DNA of 12,756 nucleotides from Lachnospiraceae bacterium (GTDB lineage: Bacteria; Bacillota; Clostridia; Lachnospirales; Lachnospiraceae): contig WQST01000050.1 of NCBI GenBank assembly GCA_009787745.1, positions 1 through 12,756 of the forward strand, written 5' to 3'. The notes beneath the pieces were generated by a model, which did no database searches, had not been told where the DNA came from, and was given only the letters and a program-made list of their open reading frames with translations. Each line of letters begins with the position of its first letter. Position 1 is the stretch's first letter. Made by a program: the position numbers and the translations under genes. Positions 5,964 to 12,756 of the stretch are shown one piece after another.

Positions 5964-6056
5964 AAAAAATTTTTGTTGGGATAGAAGTCAACGAACCGCA
6001 TTTTCATTACTTGTCAGAAGGGGAAGAATGACTTATAATTATAGATATTAAGTTGG

Positions 6057-6923
6057 CTACACCAGTACCGTATCCTTTAGTGATAGGATTTCATCCTCAG
6101 AAAGTCCTGTTGCTTCCATAATGGTTAATATATCTACTTCTCTTTCTAATAGAATTTTTGCAGTTTTTTGGGCTGTTTCCTTGGCTGTTTCCTTGGCTAT
6201 TTGATTCCCATACTCAATCCGCTCTCTTTCAATAATTCTTCCTACTTTTGTCATATCCAAAAACCTCCTTATTTTTTCTGAGTATTCCGCATCCACAAAC
6301 TTATCACACGCAACCAAAAGTCCGCTAATCGCAATAACCTGTAGCTTCTCATCGGTTATCTTCTTGGTAACCTCAACAGCTTTTTGAAGCATATCCTGCT
6401 TACCTTCCTTGCCCTTTTGAGTCAGGGGAAGGATTATCAGCTTCATGATATCATTATCGTCCAGTAGTTGATTGTTTTCTATTTTATGCTCTATTGCCTG
6501 ATATTCCGAAATACCATCAATTTTAATAAGAAAAGCCTGTTCCGTCCTAAGAGTGATGCAACCAATATCAAGTTCAGGCTCGGCTTGCTCCACATCGCCG
6601 GTATAGATTATGACCAGTCTTATCGTAATATCGTCATCCGCAAAATACTTATCCGCGATTCGTGCAACATAGTTAAGATATTTAATCTTATTTGACCGCT
6701 TATAGACTGATTCATAGTCCACAATCGCATATGTCCCATCTTCCAAAAGAAAAAGGTTATCCAATTGCTTTTCATCTGCTGAGATTTTGGGCAAGTTAGT
6801 CGGTAACACTTCCTTAATAGCCGGTAACTGCAAGCCATATGCGGAAAAGCTCTTATCTCTATAAGTATCGCTTAAAGTCTTTAGTAAAATATCTTTATTC
6901 TGATATGATACTCCATCAGCCAT
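6057..6923 (-). CDS. Rpn / PD-(D/E)XK nuclease-like family protein
   Basis: A 288-aa soluble protein of a type common in Clostridia, usually annotated as Rpn-family recombination-promoting nuclease, transposase-like or hypothetical. The N-terminal half has the alpha/beta core of such proteins: an acidic strand region LDNLFLLEDGTYAIVDYES (candidate acidic residues D55, D69, E71), then IRLVIIYTGD. The middle part has the family segment DNDIMKLIILPLTQKGK, and the C-terminus has the helical tail with ATGLSEDEILSL. A short Ala-Lys-Glu-Thr repeat (243-253) precedes the tail. Residues 1-9 of the longer open frame (from ATG 6950) are excluded: CGGAGG at 6931-6936 is 7 nt before ATG 6923, and the -10 box overlaps the upstream ATG. 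It stands alone with its own promoter and probable terminator. The catalytic Lys is not certain, so nuclease activity is inferred. Confidence 0.75.
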   Translation of the reverse strand: MADGVSYQNKDILLKTLSDTYRDKSFSAYGLQLPAIKEVLPTNLPKISADEKQLDNLFLLEDGTYAIVDYESVYKRSNKIKYLNYVARIADKYFADDDITIRLVIIYTGDVEQAEPELDIGCITLRTEQAFLIKIDGISEYQAIEHKIENNQLLDDNDIMKLIILPLTQKGKEGKQDMLQKAVEVTKKITDEKLQVIAISGLLVACDKFVDAEYSEKIRRFLDMTKVGRIIERERIEYGNQIAKETAKETAQKTAKILLEREVDILTIMEATGLSEDEILSLKDTVLV

Positions 6924-6948
6924 AAAATATCCTCCGTTGTCTTCTTTC

Positions 6949-6977
6949 ATTATAGCAGATATGGCTTATTTACACAA
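6949..6977 (-). promoter_or_regulatory. Promoter of the Rpn-like gene (extended -10)
   Basis: On the minus strand TTGTGT (6977-6972), a 17-bp spacer and TATAAT (6954-6949) preceded by TG one base away (TGCTATAAT). The start would be near 6942, leaving a leader of about 20 nt that carries the Shine-Dalgarno. Confidence 0.7.
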
Positions 6978-6983
6978 TCAGAA

Positions 6984-7232
6984 ATCATTTTAAGTCAGAC
7001 CCAACCGATTATTGCATTAGTGTTTCCTATGTTAATAATTATTGAACCCTATTCTATATCAATAGAGCATGAAGAAGGTACTTTTGAGTTAACTAATGAA
7101 AACTCATATTACATAAAAAATGATGATGGTACATATGCTCTTTACTTAAATGGTGAATATATAGTAACCTAACAAGAGGTAATGGATTTACAAATAAAAA
7201 TATATGAAAATATTGAGGAGGTTTCAAAATGA
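6984..7232 (+). pseudogene. 3' remnant of a secreted or membrane protein gene with an in-frame stop
   Basis: The plus-strand frame reads SQTQPIIALVFPMLIII, then EHEEGTFELTNENSYYIKND, then DGTYALYLNGEYIVT, and stops at TAA 7170-7172. In the same frame it continues as QEVMDLQIKIYENIEEVSK to TGA 7230-7232. That second stop overlaps the ATG of the next frame in an ATGA arrangement typical of operon neighbours, so the TAA is probably an acquired nonsense mutation. No start codon with a ribosome site is found, and upstream the DNA becomes the promoter of the divergent Rpn-like gene, so the 5' part is lost. The C-terminal style resembles tails of Clostridial BlaR1/M56-like membrane peptidases, a weak assignment from memory. 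The exact left limit is uncertain. Confidence 0.5.
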
Positions 7233-7357
7233 AAAAAAAGCTAACGTATTTAGTAACTATTTCTTGTAAGTACATCAATCAGGCTCGAAAATGGTTTCTC
7301 TCGAATATTCATCATAATGTTCCATTCGGAGAATACCGCTTTTTCCGCTTAACTTAG
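7229..7357 (+). pseudogene. Gene start cut off at the island boundary
   Basis: GAGGAGG followed 7 nt later by ATG 7229 is a strong start signal. The product begins MKKKLTYLVTIS, like the front of a signal peptide. After about 15 codons the frame runs into the direct repeat at 7274 and then reads antisense through the end of ftsQ to TAG 7355-7357. The body of the gene is therefore missing, and the break coincides with the island edge. It overlaps the preceding remnant by ATGA, so both once formed an operon. Confidence 0.55.
7274..7292 (-). repeat. Direct repeat, ftsQ-side copy (att-like)
   Basis: On the minus strand this reads ATTTTCGAGCCTGATTGAT and forms the final codons and stop of ftsQ. 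It matches 3178-3196 at 18 of 19 positions. The matching stretch ends one base after the stop codon. Confidence 0.65.
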
Positions 7358-8051
7358 GGAGGATAACTTCAAGTTCCATTATCTTTTCATCAATATACCC
7401 TTCATTGCCGAGTGCAACTCTGATTGCGCCAAATTGGAGGGTAACTTCATTTCTTTCGCTGAAGGAAATCTTGTCGGCGGGGACGTTATATTGTTCCAAA
7501 AGATGTCTAATGTTAAGTATTTCGGTGAAAATGGTCATATCCCGAACGGGCAGTTTCTCATACATAATGGCATAATCAAATTTTAAGCCGACTACTTCGG
7601 GAATGCTTTGATTCCTTTTAACAGAAGTTTCGACGATGATGCCGTCTTTATCGAAGTAGAGGAAACGCCCCAGATATTCGACGCATCCGGCGATGGCTTT
7701 TTCGTAGACATTGATACGGATGGTATCGCGTTCCAGAACTGTGACGTCGATTTTTTCGAGAAAGGGGATATCGGCGATGCTTTTGTCTTTGTATCTTAGG
7801 GATAAAATCAATGAGTTATTGCCATAGCGCCCTTCCATAACAATATCCATGATTTCTTGGTTGCTGTGCTGGATATTGCCGTCAACAAATATTCTCGTTA
7901 CCGTGTAGTTGTCGATTATGTAGCGATAACCTGTCCATGCTAATGAGACTATGACAATAAGGCTTAGGATGATGATAATAAAACTTCGCCTTTGCCGCAG
8001 AAATTCACCGAAAGATTCCCTGTCTTTTTTTCCTTTTCGTTTAAAGATCAT
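7275..8051 (-). CDS. ftsQ: Cell division protein FtsQ/DivIB
   Basis: Bitopic divisome protein that forms a complex with FtsL and FtsB/DivIC and helps license septal peptidoglycan synthesis by FtsW and its partner PBP. The 258-aa protein has a basic cytoplasmic tail (1-22), one membrane segment (23-44), and a POTRA domain (about 50-118) with VTRIFVDGN at its first strand and PFLEKIDVTVLERDTIRINVYEK at its end. The beta domain follows (AGCVEYLGRFLYFDKDGIIVET, then IPEVVGL, then KISFSERNEVTLQFG). AAGGAAA lies 5 nt before ATG 8051. It is downstream of murA, as expected. Its last five codons and stop are duplicated at 3178-3196, so its present 3' end may have been supplied by the inserted element. 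Confidence 0.93.
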   Translation of the reverse strand: MIFKRKGKKDRESFGEFLRQRRSFIIIILSLIVIVSLAWTGYRYIIDNYTVTRIFVDGNIQHSNQEIMDIVMEGRYGNNSLILSLRYKDKSIADIPFLEKIDVTVLERDTIRINVYEKAIAGCVEYLGRFLYFDKDGIIVETSVKRNQSIPEVVGLKFDYAIMYEKLPVRDMTIFTEILNIRHLLEQYNVPADKISFSERNEVTLQFGAIRVALGNEGYIDEKIMELEVILPKLSGKSGILRMEHYDEYSRETIFEPD

Positions 8052-8065
8052 CTATTTCCTTAATG

Positions 8066-8095
8066 GAGGGCTAAAAGCATACTCTTTCAGCCCTC
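8066..8095 (-). other. Hairpin between murA and ftsQ
   Basis: On the minus-strand RNA a 12-bp stem (8084-8095 with 8066-8077, one G-U pair specific to this strand) with a 6-nt loop lies just upstream of the ftsQ ribosome site. No T tract follows. It may mark an mRNA processing or stability point, or weak attenuation between the genes. Confidence 0.5.
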
Positions 8096-8113
8096 GCTGC
8101 CGCTTTCAAAGAA

Positions 8114-9388
8114 CTATCCGTTATTAATCACAACCCCTAAGTTACAAAAATCTCTGACAATATCTTCATAGCCTCGTTTAATAAAATTACGGTTCTCAAT
8201 AGTTGTTTCCCCTTCGGCAATAATTCCGGCGATTACCAAAGCCGCGCCGCCTCTAAGCTCCTTCGCTTTTACAGTTGTTCCGATTAACTTATCGACACCC
8301 GTGATTGTTGCTTCATTACCGGTCGCCGTAATGTTCGCTCCCATCTTGTTTAGTTCATCGACGATTAGCATACGGTCTTCGAATATTTTTTCGTGAATTA
8401 CACTTTTCCCTTCCGCAATCGTCAGAATTGCCAAAAGCGGTGATTGCAAATCGGTTGGGAAGTGAGGGTATATTCCTGTTTCAAGATATTGAAGCGATTC
8501 TTTTACACTATCGGCTAAGATGACAATGCCCCTTTCGCAGACATTTACGTCTGCGCCCATTGACTTAGCCAAATCAATAACCGATTTCATATGACTGACG
8601 GGGGCGTCTTCCAGAAATACATGCCCTCCTGCCCCCAGTACTGCCAGCACATAAGTTCCTGCGACAATCCGATCGGCGGGTACTTTAAAGCAAACCGGCT
8701 CCAGGCGGCATCCGCCTTTAATGATGATGGTGTTTTCTCCTTCGTCTTCAATTGTCATAATTTCCGCCCCTGCGGCTATCAGGAAATCGCATAATGCCGT
8801 TATTTCCGGCTCGGTGGCGGCATTTCTTAAGATTGTCGTGCCTTTGGCATTAATGGCCGCTAAGATGACATTTTCTGTCGCACCGACGCTGGGGAAAGGG
8901 AGTTTGATAAACGTACCGGACATTTCATCGACGGTCGCGGTAAAATATTTATCTTCCCCTTCTTTTCTCTCTTGAATCGTTACGCCCATTTTTTGGAGGG
9001 CATCTAAGTGTATATCAATCGGACGCGTACCTATCACGCATCCCCCGGGGTAGTTCATGACCACTTTCCCTAAGCGTCCTAACATCGCACCAACTAACAT
9101 GATCGATGAGCGCATTTCCGTGACAGATTTACTGCTCAAAGTATTTTCTGCTACATTCGAAGCATCGATGTGTAGGGACCTGTTCCCCTTCTGTACGACA
9201 CAGCCGAGTTGCTTTAACAGATTCAGCATGTGATCGACATCGGATATATTGGGACAGTTTTCAATGACACTAACGCCTTTAATTAGTAAGGCCGCTGCCA
9301 TTATCGGTAGGACGGCATTTTTGGAACCTTGGATCTTTGTCTCACCAAAAAGAGGGTTCCCTCCTCTGATACGAATAGAGTCCAACAT
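8114..9388 (-). CDS. murA: UDP-N-acetylglucosamine 1-carboxyvinyltransferase MurA
   Basis: Cytoplasmic enzyme that transfers enolpyruvate from PEP to UDP-GlcNAc, the first committed step of peptidoglycan synthesis and the target of fosfomycin. Length (424 aa) is normal. Visible landmarks are GSKNAVLPIMAA with the substrate-binding Lys-Asn (23-24), the EMRSS segment (Arg93), and the active-site loop PGGCVIGTRPID with Cys117, which implies fosfomycin sensitivity at the target level. Further on are HFPTDLQSP with the catalytic Asp313, and ELRGGAALVIAGIIAEG near the C-terminus. The ATG at 9388 follows a modest GGCAGG. A 142-nt A+T-rich gap separates it from ftsW, where murG sits in several Firmicute clusters. 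Many Clostridia have two MurA copies; whether this is MurA1 or MurA2 cannot be told from this window. Confidence 0.97.
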   Translation of the reverse strand: MLDSIRIRGGNPLFGETKIQGSKNAVLPIMAAALLIKGVSVIENCPNISDVDHMLNLLKQLGCVVQKGNRSLHIDASNVAENTLSSKSVTEMRSSIMLVGAMLGRLGKVVMNYPGGCVIGTRPIDIHLDALQKMGVTIQERKEGEDKYFTATVDEMSGTFIKLPFPSVGATENVILAAINAKGTTILRNAATEPEITALCDFLIAAGAEIMTIEDEGENTIIIKGGCRLEPVCFKVPADRIVAGTYVLAVLGAGGHVFLEDAPVSHMKSVIDLAKSMGADVNVCERGIVILADSVKESLQYLETGIYPHFPTDLQSPLLAILTIAEGKSVIHEKIFEDRMLIVDELNKMGANITATGNEATITGVDKLIGTTVKAKELRGGAALVIAGIIAEGETTIENRNFIKRGYEDIVRDFCNLGVVINNG

Positions 9389-9530
9389 TACACCTGCCTT
9401 TTTCGGATAGTTTAAAAGAATGACCTATTCTTATTTATATGGTGAGACATACATTTTCGTATCTTGTCCAACTAAAAAAAATTAAGCACCAAAATATTTA
9501 TTCGCATTTTTCAGATTTTATGTTTGTCAA

Positions 9531-10673
9531 TTATTCCCGATATGTATTACTTCCTTTCGCAACATTTAAGACAAGGCCTATTTCTATCAATAAAAACATC
9601 GCTGATGAACCGCCATAGCTAATAAACGGCAGGGATATGCCTGTATTGGGGATGGTATTGGTTACTACTGCGATGTTCAGGATAACCTGAATGGCGATAT
9701 GCCCCATAACCCCGACGACCAAAAGGGCGCCGAAAAGGTCTTTGGCATTACTGGCTACGTACATGAAGCGCCAAATCAAAAGAAGAAACATAAGGATGAT
9801 GGCTATTGCGCCGAACAAGCCGAGTTCTTCGCAAATAATCGAAAAAATCATATCGTTTTGGGCTTCGGGAAGGAAGCCTAGTTTTTGCATACTTTGACCG
9901 AGCCCTTTGCCTAAGATTCCGCCTGAACCGATTGCGTAGAGAGCCTGAAGGGTCTGGAACCCTTTATCGGAAGCATAAGCTTCGGGGTCGAGCCAAGCTA
10001 AAACGCGTTCGCTTCTAAAGCCCAGTGAATCGGAATGGGACAGGCTTATAATTGTGAAAACTATTATCGCAACTAAAGCGACTCCAATCGCACCGAGAAT
10101 AATAAAGCGTTTATATTCGGGGCTTGCGACGAAAAGCATGAGCAGGGCAATGCCGAAGATAATGATGGCGGAACTTAGGTTAGTTGTTATTTGCCAAATC
10201 ATCAGGCATATGGGTATTGGGACGGCAAGGACTGTTAAAAAGCCTTTGCCGGTACGGATTTTGCCGGTTCCGATGTGGCATATGAAGCTTGCCAGAAAAA
10301 GGATCATGCCGAGTTTGGCGACTTCGGCGGGTTGCAGGGATGTACCGAACACGTTGATCCAGCGGCGGGCATTGTTTCGCTCGATGCCAAGGGGGGATAG
10401 AACCAAAAGAATCATTATGTGGGAGATGATGAATGCCGCGGTGGCAAAGCGGTGCCAAAAGTGGTAGGGGATATTGGCGACAGCGATCATTAGCGCCAGA
10501 CCCAAGATTGTGGCGAAGAGTTGGCTTCTGAGGAAGTATGTGGCATCGCCGTATTTGAAGGAGGCTTCGTATGAACTGACGGAGTAGATCATGACAAGTC
10601 CGAAGCTAATCAAGAATAGGACGATGAACATAAGGCTGTAATCGAATAATTTTTCTTCTTTTCGCTTTGCCAT
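9531..10673 (-). CDS. ftsW: SEDS-family peptidoglycan polymerase FtsW/SpoVE
   Basis: Polytopic membrane glycosyltransferase that polymerises lipid II into glycan strands at the septum or, as SpoVE, in the spore cortex. The 380-aa protein has about ten membrane segments. SEDS landmarks are NNARRWINVFGTSLQPAEVAKL (100-121), GFRSERVLAWLDP (218-230), QALYAIGSGGILGKGLGQS, the motif FLPEAQNDMIFSIICEELG with the likely catalytic Asp274, and TGISLPFISYGGSS (344-357). AGGAG about 9 nt upstream of ATG 10673 supports the start. The gap to murD is 24 nt. Position between murD and murA matches both ftsW and spoVE of other Firmicutes, and sequence alone does not separate the two roles; in Clostridia with one copy here it normally serves vegetative division. 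Confidence 0.94.
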   Translation of the reverse strand: MAKRKEEKLFDYSLMFIVLFLISFGLVMIYSVSSYEASFKYGDATYFLRSQLFATILGLALMIAVANIPYHFWHRFATAAFIISHIMILLVLSPLGIERNNARRWINVFGTSLQPAEVAKLGMILFLASFICHIGTGKIRTGKGFLTVLAVPIPICLMIWQITTNLSSAIIIFGIALLMLFVASPEYKRFIILGAIGVALVAIIVFTIISLSHSDSLGFRSERVLAWLDPEAYASDKGFQTLQALYAIGSGGILGKGLGQSMQKLGFLPEAQNDMIFSIICEELGLFGAIAIILMFLLLIWRFMYVASNAKDLFGALLVVGVMGHIAIQVILNIAVVTNTIPNTGISLPFISYGGSSAMFLLIEIGLVLNVAKGSNTYRE

Positions 10674-10697
10674 TTAGGGGGACTCCTATTGTGTGCT

Positions 10698-12062
10698 CTA
10701 ATTTACTTCTTTTACTAATTCCTTAAATTTATCGCCGCGGTGTTCGTAGTTTTTAAATAAGCCGAAACTGGCGCAGGCGGGGGATAGTAGAACCGCGTCG
10801 CCGAGGGCGGCGAGGGTCCGGCTTTTTTCCAAGGCTTCTTGCAGGGTGTCGCATTTGTAGATATTCGGGATGCCGAGGCCGGTTGCGCAAGCGGCGATGT
10901 CTTCTTTGGTTTCGCCGATTAGCACTAGGGCTTTTATTTTATTTTTGCATTCTGTGAGCCAGTTGGTGTAGTCGCTTTTCTTTTCGGAACCGCCGGCGAT
11001 TAAGATGGTGGGTTTGGTCATTGCGCGGATTCCGTGGATGGCGGCATCAGGGTTAGTTGCTTTTGAGTCGTTATAGTAGTCAACGTTATTGATGGTTGCG
11101 ACGTATTCGATGCGGTGGGGAACGGGCTTGAATTTTTTGACGGTTTCGATTATTACGGGCATCGGGACGTCTGCTTCGCGGCTGATTAGGATTGCCGCCA
11201 TGATATTTTCCATATTGCATGTGCCTTTTAGGATAACTTCATCTGCTTTGACTAGTGGTTCGATATTTCCGTTGATGCTTTGATAGATGGTATCGCCTTT
11301 TAAATAGCATCCGTTATTAATTTCTGAAACAGACGAAAACCCGATTACGGAAGCCGGGCAGGCGGATATGAATTTGACTGTATTCTCGCTGTCATAGTTA
11401 ACAATACAGGTGTTATTTTTATTTTGATTCAGAGTTATCCGTTCTTTGCAGGCTATGTATTTTTCCATTGTTTCGTGGCGTTCAAGGTGATCTTCGGTGA
11501 TATTTAAGATTGCCGATATATAGGGGGTGAAATCTTTAATGGTTTCCAGTTGGTAGCTTGAGGTTTCTAAGACGATGATGCTTTCGGCGGTCGTTTGTAA
11601 AGCGATATCGCAAAAAGGAAGTCCGATGTTTCCGACGACATAAACAGATTGGAAACGGGCTTTCATAATTTCGCCGACCAATGTGACGGTGGTTGTTTTG
11701 CCGTTGGTACCTGTAATGGCGATGATGCGCCCCTTTGTAAACATGTAGGCAAGTTCAATTTCACCGATAATCGGGATATTTGCTTGTTTTAGCTTGACGG
11801 CGATTTCTCCCCTTAGGTTTACCCCCGGGCTGAAAACTGCCATTGTTAAGCCGGCGATTATTTCGCTTGGGGGCATCTCTCCGATGTAGGCGTCAATTTC
11901 CGTATCAAGTTTATCTTTTATATCCGACGGCTTTAAATTATGGTTACTGTCATATATGAGCGGGATTGCACCCACATTTTTGAGAAGCTTCACGGCGCTG
12001 ATTCCGCTCACACCGAAGCCGGCTACCAGTATGTATTTATTTGTTAATGGATTGTTTGTCAT
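10698..12062 (-). CDS. murD: UDP-N-acetylmuramoylalanine--D-glutamate ligase MurD
   Basis: Cytoplasmic ATP-dependent ligase that adds D-glutamate to UDP-MurNAc-L-Ala. At 454 aa it has the normal three-domain layout: an N-terminal Rossmann-like UDP-binding domain (VAGFGVSGISAVKLL), a central ATPase with P-loop GTNGKTTT (118-125), ETSSYQLE (166-173), NITEDHLERH (188-197) and the likely carbamylated Lys in CKERIT (206), and a C-terminal domain with NDSKATNPDA and SPACASFGLFKNYEHRGDKF. The ATG at 12062 begins one nucleotide after the mraY stop, with AGGA inside the mraY end, so translation is coupled to mraY. Confidence 0.97.
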   Translation of the reverse strand: MTNNPLTNKYILVAGFGVSGISAVKLLKNVGAIPLIYDSNHNLKPSDIKDKLDTEIDAYIGEMPPSEIIAGLTMAVFSPGVNLRGEIAVKLKQANIPIIGEIELAYMFTKGRIIAITGTNGKTTTVTLVGEIMKARFQSVYVVGNIGLPFCDIALQTTAESIIVLETSSYQLETIKDFTPYISAILNITEDHLERHETMEKYIACKERITLNQNKNNTCIVNYDSENTVKFISACPASVIGFSSVSEINNGCYLKGDTIYQSINGNIEPLVKADEVILKGTCNMENIMAAILISREADVPMPVIIETVKKFKPVPHRIEYVATINNVDYYNDSKATNPDAAIHGIRAMTKPTILIAGGSEKKSDYTNWLTECKNKIKALVLIGETKEDIAACATGLGIPNIYKCDTLQEALEKSRTLAALGDAVLLSPACASFGLFKNYEHRGDKFKELVKEVN

Positions 12063-12063
12063 A

Positions 12064-12756
12064 TTATATTCCTAATAGGGCGATCACACATAAGATGGCT
12101 GTGATAATCGAAAAAACGGCGACGACTTTTGTTTCTTTCCATCCGCAAAGTTCGAAATGATGGTGGATGGGAGCCATTTTGAAGACTCTCTTACCGCCGC
12201 TTAATTTAAAATAACCGACCTGAATCATAACCGAGAGAACTTCAATCAGGTACACTAATCCGACAATCGGGATGAATAGCTGCATTTGGGTACTGTAGGC
12301 GCCGGCGGCGACAAAACCGCCGAGAGCCAGCGAACCTGTATCGCCCATAAAGACGCTGGCGGGATGAACGTTAAAGAGTAAGAAGCCGAGCAGGGCGCCG
12401 ACTACCGCACACGCAACGGGGGTGATTCCTGCCTCGGTTCCGATTGAGACGACGGCGAAAAAAGTCGCGACCAAAACGGTTACACTGCCGAGCAAACCAT
12501 CTAAGCCATCGGTAAAGTTAGTGCCGTTTACGGTGCCGATGACGACGATAAATAAAATCGGGATGTTCAGAAAGCCGAAATCAATAAATTGCCCGCTTTG
12601 AAAGGGGATTTTCATTGTCAGGGGGATTTCAAGGATGTTGACAAGGTAATATGCCAAAACTGCTGTTACAATAATTTGACCAAGCATTTTTTGCCATGCC
12701 CTAAGCCCCATGGAGCGTTTTAGGACTACTTTTATATAATCATCTAAGAATCCGAT
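12064..12756 (-). CDS. mraY: Phospho-N-acetylmuramoyl-pentapeptide-transferase MraY, 5' part outside window
   Basis: Integral membrane enzyme that transfers phospho-MurNAc-pentapeptide from UDP to undecaprenyl phosphate, giving lipid I. The frame is open to the window edge: upstream of the internal ATG at 12711 it reads IGFLDDYIKVVLKRS, the conserved metal-binding Asp-Asp motif, so the gene continues beyond 12756 and ATG 12711 is not the start. About 231 C-terminal codons are present. Further landmarks are GTNFTDGLDGL (third catalytic Asp), HPASVFMGDTGSLALGG, and the histidine-rich loop APIHHHFELCGWKETKVV, with seven or so membrane segments. It overlaps functionally with murD (1-nt gap). Confidence 0.96.
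   Translation of the reverse strand: MGFLDDYIKVVLKRSMGLRAWQKMLGQIIVTAVLAYYLVNILEIPLTMKIPFQSGQFIDFGFLNIPILFIVVIGTVNGTNFTDGLDGLLGSVTVLVATFFAVVSIGTEAGITPVACAVVGALLGFLLFNVHPASVFMGDTGSLALGGFVAAGAYSTQMQLFIPIVGLVYLIEVLSVMIQVGYFKLSGGKRVFKMAPIHHHFELCGWKETKVVAVFSIITAILCVIALLGI

Larger units (their letters stand above)
3178..7292. mobile_element. Putative integrated element / genomic island at the 3' end of ftsQ (about 4.1 kb)
   Basis: The segment interrupts the ftsQ-ftsZ junction of a conserved cluster and is visibly richer in A+T than its flanks. Its genes run on both strands, and it is bounded by a 19-bp direct repeat, 3178-3196 and 7274-7292 (18/19 identical). The repeat contains the last codons and stop of ftsQ. 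Contents: a TraX-family protein, a membrane-anchored unknown, an Rpn-like protein, four broken genes and several inverted repeats. No integrase, transposase, relaxase or replication gene is present. It may be a decayed or non-autonomous element; deletion of an internal recombinase gene is equally possible. Limits are defined by the repeat only. Confidence 0.55.

Noticed and set aside
7093..7278. 61-residue minus-strand frame after ftsQ
   Set aside because: No start signal, and it lies antisense to the better supported plus-strand remnant.
9525..9530. TTGACA on the minus strand right after ftsW as a murA promoter
   Set aside because: No acceptable -10 at 16-19 bp; a murA promoter cannot be claimed.
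10054..10467. Open frames on both strands inside ftsW, and similar ones inside spoIIGA, murA and murD
   Set aside because: They are shadows of conserved genes with no start signals.
12709..12711. Internal ATG as the start of mraY
   Set aside because: The frame continues upstream with the conserved GFLDDYIK motif, so the gene simply runs off the window.
1..12756. tRNA, rRNA, CRISPR arrays, known riboswitches, replication origins
   Set aside because: None of their signatures seen on either strand; no regularly spaced repeats.

Overview
The window is a stretch of the division and cell-wall (dcw) cluster of an endospore-forming, low-to-moderate-GC Firmicute, most likely a member of the Clostridia. 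The evidence is the fixed order, all on the minus strand: mraY (5' end outside the window), murD, ftsW/spoVE, murA, ftsQ/divIB, then ftsZ, spoIIGA and sigE (3' end outside the window). spoIIGA next to sigE is specific to endospore formers. No ftsA lies beside ftsZ, and no murG lies between ftsW and murA.

Layout in transcription order. Positions 12756-9531 hold mraY, murD and ftsW, packed with 1-24 nt gaps; they make lipid I's precursor and the septal glycan polymerase. Positions 9388-7275 hold murA (first committed step of peptidoglycan precursor synthesis) and ftsQ (divisome scaffold), with a small hairpin between them. Positions 2805-1606 hold ftsZ, which starts at a TTG with a perfect Shine-Dalgarno and ends in a clear intrinsic terminator. 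Positions 1464-1 hold the spoIIG unit (spoIIGA protease and its substrate pro-sigma-E), behind a promoter with the unusual wide spacing of Spo0A-dependent spoIIG promoters and a perfect 0A box.

Between ftsQ and ftsZ sits an AT-rich accessory segment of about 4.1 kb (3178-7292). It is bounded on both sides by a 19-bp direct repeat (18/19 identical) that duplicates the last codons and stop of ftsQ (I-F-E-P-D-stop). This is the signature of an element inserted by recombination at the 3' end of ftsQ with the gene end restored. It holds a TraX-family membrane protein, an unrecognised membrane-anchored protein, an Rpn/PD-(D/E)XK-like nuclease-family protein, several long inverted repeats, and at least four broken genes (in-frame stops, a one-base frameshift, a gene cut off at the repeat). 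No recombinase remains in it.

Between the island and ftsZ (2821-3177) lies a promoter facing ftsZ. It is followed at once by a nested palindrome able to fold as a three-way junction plus a hairpin, and then by a 77-bp MITE-like inverted repeat. This makes an unusually long, structured candidate ftsZ leader.
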